Origin: Spirochaetaceae bacterium
Lineage (GTDB): Bacteria; Spirochaetota; Spirochaetia; DSM-27196; SLST01
Assembly (NCBI GenBank): GCA_007129695.1
Contig: SKVA01000279.1
Span: 1 to 10,365 of the forward strand
Length of the DNA stretch: 10,365 nt
Direction: 5' to 3'
Position numbers and translations under genes: made by a program. Under the pieces are notes generated by a model. It did not search any database, was not told where the DNA came from, and saw only the letters and a list, made by a program, of their open reading frames with translations. Of the stretch, positions 6,212-10,365 are shown piece by piece. The stretch's first letter is position 1. Every line of letters starts with the position of its first letter.

Positions 6212-6568
6212 TCAGCGCGCGTCCAGATGCGCCCGCAACGCGTCGATGATCTCGCGCAGTATCTCTTCGGGCAGTCCCGCAAGCTGTTCTTCGACCTGGT
6301 CGGCCAGGTCGCGCAGTTCACGGTTGCTCGCGTCCACCGCTTCGATGAGCTCGCTCAGCGTAGCGAGGCGTTCGGCCACCGCCCGCTGCTCTGCGAGCTC
6401 GCGCTGCAGATCGGCCAGCCGTTGGTCGTAATCGCCCCTGAGCGCGGCCTCGCTCGCCGCGATGCGCGTCTCCACGTACCCCGGTGTGGCGACAAACCAG
6501 ATCGGCTCGGTCGTCCGGCACGCCGCCAGGAGCACGGTCGCAGACAGCAGCAGCGCGGCGTACCTCAT
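6212..6568 (-). CDS. Small coiled-coil lipoprotein
   Basis: This 118-aa protein starts MRYAALLLSATVLLAAC, a lipoprotein signal peptide with a short positive n-region, a hydrophobic core and the lipobox LAAC (Cys17). It should be lipidated and membrane-anchored. The mature part of about 100 residues is almost entirely a Glu/Arg/Leu/Ala-rich amphipathic helix (about 33-116), with heptad-like spacing suggesting a coiled coil. Its ATG lies 4 nt after the araA stop codon and a GGGAGG Shine-Dalgarno sequence sits inside the araA 3' end, so it is almost certainly co-transcribed with araA. I do not recognise a family. Its product shows nothing that ties it to arabinose metabolism, so the linkage may be positional. 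Confidence 0.82.
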   Translation of the reverse strand: MRYAALLLSATVLLAACRTTEPIWFVATPGYVETRIAASEAALRGDYDQRLADLQRELAEQRAVAERLATLSELIEAVDASNRELRDLADQVEEQLAGLPEEILREIIDALRAHLDAR

Positions 6569-6572
6569 CGGA

Positions 6573-8081
6573 TCAGAACCTCCCGTCCGACGACAGCCGA
6601 TACGCCGCGTCGTTCCACCGCAGCTCCTTGCGGAACTCGCGGATCCGGGTGTCGCGATCGATCAGCAGGAACTCGATCCGGGCCATTTCGGCGTACATCT
6701 CGAGCGCGCGGGTGGACACGCTCGTCGTGAAGCTGGTGTGGTGCGCGCCTCCGGCGTAGATCCAGCACGCGGCGGCCGTTCGTAGATCGGGCGCGGGCCG
6801 CCATAGTACGCGAGCTACCGGGAGTTTCGGGAGCTCCGCGGGGGACGCGACCGCGTCGACCTCGTTGACGATCATCCGGAAGCGCGATCCCAGGTCTATC
6901 AGCGTCGCGTTGAGCGCGGGTGCCGGGTCGACGTTGAAGACCAGTCGCGCCGGATCATCCTTTCCTCCGATCGACAGCGGATGAACCTCCAGCCGTGGCT
7001 TCGAAGACGCGATCGACGGACAGATCTCGAGCATGTGCGCACCGAGCACGAGCGTGTTCGCCGGGTCCATGTGGTACGTGTAGTCCTCCATGAAGCTCGT
7101 GCCGCCCGGGCGGTCCGATCCCATCACCTTCATCACGTGGACGAGCGCCGATGTCTTCCAGTCGCCCTCTCCGCCGAACCCGTAGCCGTCGGCCATCAGG
7201 CGCTGCACCGCGAGGCCGGGCAGCTGCGGGAGGCCGTGGAGATCCTCGAACGTCGTCGTGAACGCGCGGTAATCGCCCGCCTCAAGGAAGCGGCGCATGC
7301 CGAGTTCGATCCGCGCCTGCGCGACGACGTCGTCGTGGCGCTGCCCCCCCGGGAGTAGCGACGGCTCCATTTCGTACGTGCCTTCGTACTCCTTCGTGAG
7401 CGCGCGGACAGCCGGATCCTCTGCGTCGGGGACCATCGCGACCAGATCGCCGATCCCGAAGCCGTCGACCTCGTACCCGAACCGTGCGAGCGCGGCGACC
7501 TTGTCGCCTTCGGTCACCGCGACCTGGCGCATGTTGTCGCCGAAACGCGCTACCTTGAGCCGGCGCGTCTCATCCCAGCCGATCGCCGCGCGGGTCCAGT
7601 CACCGAGTTCGTCGAGCACCGTCGGTTCGCTCCAGTGGCCGACGATGACGGTGCGCGGGAGCTCCAGACGCGACGTGACGAATCCGAACTCGCGTCCGCC
7701 GTGCGCCGACTGATTCAGGTTCATGAAGTCCATATCGATCGTGTCCCACGGGATGTCGCGGTTGTGCTGCGTGTGGAAGTGAACGAACGGCTTGTCGAGC
7801 GACAGGAGGCCCGTGACCCACATCTTCGCGGGTGAGAAGGTGTGCATCCAGAGGATCAGCCCGACGCATTCCGGATCGGCGTTTGCGCGAGCACACACCG
7901 TACGAATCTCTTCGGGGGTCGTAACCACCGGCCCGGTGGTTACGTCGAGTGGAATCTGTTTCGCGTCGTTGAGCGCGCGGGCGATCGCGTTCGCATCCGC
8001 CGCGACCTGTTTCAGCGTCTGTTCGCCGTAGAGATGCTGGCTTCCTGTGACGAACCAGAGGGTTCGCTTCTGCTGTTTCAT
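6573..8081 (-). CDS. araA: L-arabinose isomerase
   Basis: This 502-aa protein (E. coli AraA is 500 aa) interconverts L-arabinose and L-ribulose in the cytoplasm, the first step of bacterial arabinose use, with a divalent metal, usually Mn2+. Family blocks are WFVTGSQHLYG near the N-terminus, LWMHTFSPAKMW, LPGLAVQRLMADGYGFGGEGDWK, GGTSFMEDYTYH and GGAHHTSF. The metal/active-site set appears intact: Glu305, Glu332, His349 and a His at 447/448, against E. coli Glu306, Glu333, His350 and His450. The frame stays open for 50 codons upstream, but the ATG at 8081 is chosen because GGAGG lies 7 nt before it and the family N-terminus begins there. A lipoprotein gene follows after 4 nt. No araB, araD, sugar transporter or ara regulator lies in the window. 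It is divergent from the secreted-protein gene. Confidence 0.96.
   Translation of the reverse strand: MKQQKRTLWFVTGSQHLYGEQTLKQVAADANAIARALNDAKQIPLDVTTGPVVTTPEEIRTVCARANADPECVGLILWMHTFSPAKMWVTGLLSLDKPFVHFHTQHNRDIPWDTIDMDFMNLNQSAHGGREFGFVTSRLELPRTVIVGHWSEPTVLDELGDWTRAAIGWDETRRLKVARFGDNMRQVAVTEGDKVAALARFGYEVDGFGIGDLVAMVPDAEDPAVRALTKEYEGTYEMEPSLLPGGQRHDDVVAQARIELGMRRFLEAGDYRAFTTTFEDLHGLPQLPGLAVQRLMADGYGFGGEGDWKTSALVHVMKVMGSDRPGGTSFMEDYTYHMDPANTLVLGAHMLEICPSIASSKPRLEVHPLSIGGKDDPARLVFNVDPAPALNATLIDLGSRFRMIVNEVDAVASPAELPKLPVARVLWRPAPDLRTAAACWIYAGGAHHTSFTTSVSTRALEMYAEMARIEFLLIDRDTRIREFRKELRWNDAAYRLSSDGRF
6579..6584 (-). promoter_or_regulatory. Ribosome binding site of the lipoprotein gene
   Basis: GGGAGG on the minus strand lies 10 nt before the ATG at 6568, inside the last codons of araA. 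It fixes the lipoprotein start and supports translation from a shared message. Confidence 0.75.
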
Positions 8082-8088
8082 CGATGAT

Positions 8089-8093
8089 CCTCC
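8089..8093 (-). promoter_or_regulatory. Ribosome binding site of araA
   Basis: GGAGG on the minus strand with a 7-nt spacer to the ATG at 8081 decides the araA start over in-frame upstream candidates. Confidence 0.8.
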
Positions 8094-8100
8094 GCGGTTG

Positions 8101-8129
8101 AGCGTATTCGCGGACGGCATCGCGGTCAA
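8101..8129 (-). promoter_or_regulatory. Candidate araA promoter
   Basis: On the minus strand TTGACC (complement of 8124-8129, five of six -35 consensus bases) and TACGCT (complement of 8101-8106, three of six -10 bases, including the T, A and final T) are spaced by 17 nt. Initiation about 7 nt downstream would give a short leader containing the GGAGG ribosome binding site. No AraR- or AraC-type operator is recognised nearby. Confidence 0.4.
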
Positions 8130-8206
8130 GTCGATCAAAGACCGGTCGGGGGAAGTCTCGCTGCAGGAGTTGAAGCGGCGCGCGTTTTGCGGGCGTCTAC
8201 AGAGCC

Positions 8207-9712
8207 ATGAGACACCTGTATTCGATGACACGGCGAATCGTAGTGGTCACGTTCGTCGCGCTCGCCGGGTGGAGCGCGAGCGTTCACGCCGGGCCCGTTG
8301 CGGTCACCGTGACCGCCGACTCTGCCGGAGAAGTGAGAGCGCGGACAATCGTCTCCGTGCCCGGTGAGATTCTGGGCGGCGATCTGTCGATCACGGCGCG
8401 GATGCGCCACGACCGCGGCGATCCGGCGATCGCGTTCCGGTCGGCGTGCGTCGGGGCCGGCCCAATCGCGTTCAGCGGTCTGATCGCGGAGCTGCGCGAT
8501 CCTGTCGGCCGATCGGCGGCGACCACCCACTGGGCGAGCGAACCCCGGTTCCGGACCGACATCGGACTCACCCCTGCGAACCGTCCCGGTGCGTGGGTTG
8601 CGACGCCGATCGGCCTCGCGACGGGGGTCTGGGACGATCGCGCGACGGCGCGTCGCAGCGCAGCCGCGATCGCCGGCTGGTCGTCGCGCCCGGTGGCGGT
8701 TGCGGCTGCGGTCGGCATCAACCGTCCGGTCGATCGGCCCGGTTCGGATGTCGCCTGGTTCGGCTGGACCGCGGAGCAGGACGTCGCGTACGCCGCGGTC
8801 GCGTCCGGTCTGCGGTTGCGGCGCGTCGGCGCCGGCGCGGCGCTCGGTGTGTCGCGTCCGACGCTCTCGCTTCCCGGCCTGTGGGTGCGGATCGCCGGCG
8901 CGACCGTGATCGTTCCTCGCGGTCTGGAAGCACGCGCGTATCTGTCGGCGGTGACGCCGTCGTACCTGGACGCGCGTGCCCGAACACCGTCGCGAACCGC
9001 GATTGCCGCGGCGCAGGTGAAGGCGACCGTTGGGCCGTGGTCGTCGGCGTTGTCGGCCGGGCTGTCTGCGCGCTGGAGCGATCGCGCATCGTTCGTCTGG
9101 CTCCCGCCGCCCGAACAGTTGCACCCTCAATCCGTGGAAGGCTCGTTCACGAACTCGGTTCTTCTGCGTCGCATCGACCCCGGCGTCCTCGTTGGTCTGG
9201 CCGTCCATCCCGACCCGGTGCCTGTCTGCGTCGACCGGTCGGCAATCGCCGATCGTGATGCGAGTATCGGGTTCTCCGGACGCGTTCGCGCGTACGCAGA
9301 GCTCCGTGCGCTTGCCGGTATGCTCACGGTCACCGGTGCGACCACCGCACGCCGTGCGTCCGCGACCGCGGACCTCGCGCAGATGGTCTCCCTTACGCAT
9401 CGGGTGACCGCCTCGGTCGTCGCCGACCGGCTGAGCGACCGCGCAGTGCCCGGATCATCGCTCGTGCTGCGGGTGTCGCTCGACGTCGATCGCACCGCGT
9501 CGCGGCCGCTTGTGCCCGCCGCGTCGTTACGGTGGTCGCTTCGCGACGGTGCCGGCGAACCGTCGGCGGGTGATGACGCGTTATTGGCCGGCCACGACGG
9601 GCCGGTCGCGTATGGCGATGAGCCGGAGGTTCAGGAGCACTGGGTCGTGCCCGACGGCTATCGGAATGATCCCCAGTCGCCGACGTACAGTACCTCGGGC
9701 TCGAGGTCATAG
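8207..9712 (+). CDS. Hypothetical secreted protein
   Basis: I do not recognise this 501-aa protein. The N-terminus has a signal peptide: basic TRR, hydrophobic IVVVTFVALAGW, then SASVHA before GP as a likely signal peptidase I site. The mature protein is rich in Ala, Val, Arg, Ser and Gly, with many short alternating polar/hydrophobic stretches and Trp residues, and no internal transmembrane helix is obvious. That would suit a beta-rich periplasmic or outer-membrane protein, but this is weak inference; the C-terminus lacks the terminal aromatic residue typical of many beta-barrels. The start may be the ATG at 8207 or the one at 8225; neither has a good ribosome binding site, and both give a usable signal peptide. 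Strong third-position GC bias in this frame supports it as coding. Its last 55 bp overlap the end of murB on the other strand. It is divergent from araA. Confidence 0.72.
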   Translation: MRHLYSMTRRIVVVTFVALAGWSASVHAGPVAVTVTADSAGEVRARTIVSVPGEILGGDLSITARMRHDRGDPAIAFRSACVGAGPIAFSGLIAELRDPVGRSAATTHWASEPRFRTDIGLTPANRPGAWVATPIGLATGVWDDRATARRSAAAIAGWSSRPVAVAAAVGINRPVDRPGSDVAWFGWTAEQDVAYAAVASGLRLRRVGAGAALGVSRPTLSLPGLWVRIAGATVIVPRGLEARAYLSAVTPSYLDARARTPSRTAIAAAQVKATVGPWSSALSAGLSARWSDRASFVWLPPPEQLHPQSVEGSFTNSVLLRRIDPGVLVGLAVHPDPVPVCVDRSAIADRDASIGFSGRVRAYAELRALAGMLTVTGATTARRASATADLAQMVSLTHRVTASVVADRLSDRAVPGSSLVLRVSLDVDRTASRPLVPAASLRWSLRDGAGEPSAGDDALLAGHDGPVAYGDEPEVQEHWVVPDGYRNDPQSPTYSTSGSRS

Positions 9713-10365
9713 CCGAGGCGACGCTCTACTTCGTCGTGGATGCGCTCGATCAGGCGACGGATGTCGGTGGCGGTTGCGTTGCCGGTGTTGATCACTATGT
9801 TCGCGTGGAGATCGGAGACCTTCGCTCCTCCGATCGTGGTGCCGCGCATCCCGATGCCGTCGATGATCGCGCCGCTCGGGCTTCCGAACGCCCGGTTGTT
9901 CTTGAACACGCTACCCGCGCACGGAGCGATGAAGTGCCCCTTTGCGCATCGGTCCGCCTCGTGCTCGCGCATCACACGCCACAGCTGCTCGGGGTCTCCG
10001 TGGTCGAGTCGCAGCGTGACCTCGGTCATGATCGCGCTGTTCGTCATGAACGGCGAACGCTTGTAATCGAAGTCTTCGCGTCTGGGGTTGTACGTGTCGC
10101 ATGCGCCGTCGGGTGTGACGATCTCCACCGAGTCCAGGATCGGGTATATCTCGCCGTCGTAGCACCGGGCGTTCATCCAGACCGCTCCGCCGATGCTTCC
10201 CGGCATGGAATAGATGAAGTCGAGGCCCGCGAGCCCGTGATCGGCCGCGTACGCCGCCGCGTCGCTGACCGGTAGCCCGGCGCCCGCGGCGAGCGTCGTG
10301 CCGTGGTGGCTGCAGTGCGCGATCGATCGCATGTCGATGACGATCCCGCGGATACCCGCGTCGGC
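9658..10365 (-). CDS. murB: UDP-N-acetylenolpyruvoylglucosamine reductase, 3' part (5' end outside window)
   Basis: MurB reduces UDP-GlcNAc-enolpyruvate to UDP-MurNAc with NADPH and FAD, the second committed step of peptidoglycan synthesis in the cytoplasm. The frame stays open to the right edge, and the N-terminal part with the first FAD-binding segment (perhaps 70-100 residues) is missing. Visible blocks are GLAGLDFIYSMPGSIGGAVW with MNA following, CAGSVFKNN with the catalytic Ser at 9910-9912, GTTIGGAKVSDLHANIVINT, GNATATDI and LEPEV with the conserved Glu at 9694-9696. The overall form resembles the type II (Gram-positive-like) MurB class rather than the longer E. coli type. It ends inside the convergent gene for the secreted protein, overlapping by 55 bp. 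Confidence 0.94.
   Translation of the reverse strand, partial: ADAGIRGIVIDMRSIAHCSHHGTTLAAGAGLPVSDAAAYAADHGLAGLDFIYSMPGSIGGAVWMNARCYDGEIYPILDSVEIVTPDGACDTYNPRREDFDYKRSPFMTNSAIMTEVTLRLDHGDPEQLWRVMREHEADRCAKGHFIAPCAGSVFKNNRAFGSPSGAIIDGIGMRGTTIGGAKVSDLHANIVINTGNATATDIRRLIERIHDEVERRLGYDLEPEVLYVGDWGSFR

Noticed and set aside
8082..8231. 50-residue N-terminal extension of araA
   Set aside because: GGAGG lies 7 nt before the ATG at 8081, where the family N-terminus begins; the extension would run through the candidate promoter and into the divergent gene.
8135..9400. A 421-codon open frame on the minus strand opposite the secreted-protein gene
   Set aside because: Its composition is dominated by Arg, Asp, Gly and Pro with no domain, and the plus-strand frame has a signal peptide and a better third-position GC bias. 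As the plus-strand protein is itself unrecognised, this rejection is less certain than the others.

Overview
The window reads as high-GC (I judge well above 60%, not computed), gene-dense bacterial chromosome with no phage, transposon, RNA-gene or CRISPR signal. A spirochaete (Spirochaetales-like) is my best guess for the host. The reasons are a metallo-beta-lactamase protein with two C-terminal cyclic-nucleotide domains, a style I associate with spirochaetes, and a chorismate mutase of the eukaryotic fold class. This is inference from protein style, not a database result.

Layout, left to right. (1) The 3' part of an error-prone replicative-type polymerase, dnaE2/imuC (+), enters from the left edge. 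(2) It overlaps tail-to-tail by 8 bp with a complete AroQ-beta, yeast/plant-type chorismate mutase (-). (3) A 110-bp divergent intergenic region holds a near-perfect 32-bp palindrome and candidate promoters for both flanking genes. (4) A 714-aa metallo-beta-lactamase protein with tandem cNMP-binding domains (+) follows. (5) A minus-strand series, in transcription order, is araA (L-arabinose isomerase, strong RBS), a short coiled-coil lipoprotein 4 nt downstream with its own strong RBS, and an unrecognised helical 262-aa protein that appears to have its own promoter. (6) Divergent from araA is an unrecognised secreted protein of about 500 aa (+). (7) It overlaps tail-to-tail by 55 bp with the 3' part of murB (-), which leaves through the right edge.

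The genes do not form one pathway. They cover mutagenic DNA repair, aromatic amino-acid synthesis, second-messenger-linked hydrolysis, pentose use and peptidoglycan synthesis. There is no clear new multi-gene system. The most unusual content is the eukaryotic-type chorismate mutase with altered active-site positions, the palindrome between it and the cNMP/MBL gene, the cNMP/MBL fusion itself, and the contrast between genes with strong ribosome binding sites and genes whose -10-like box sits 6-7 nt before the ATG, as in leaderless transcription. No convincing intrinsic terminator was found anywhere, and no gene-free stretch exceeds 300 bases.
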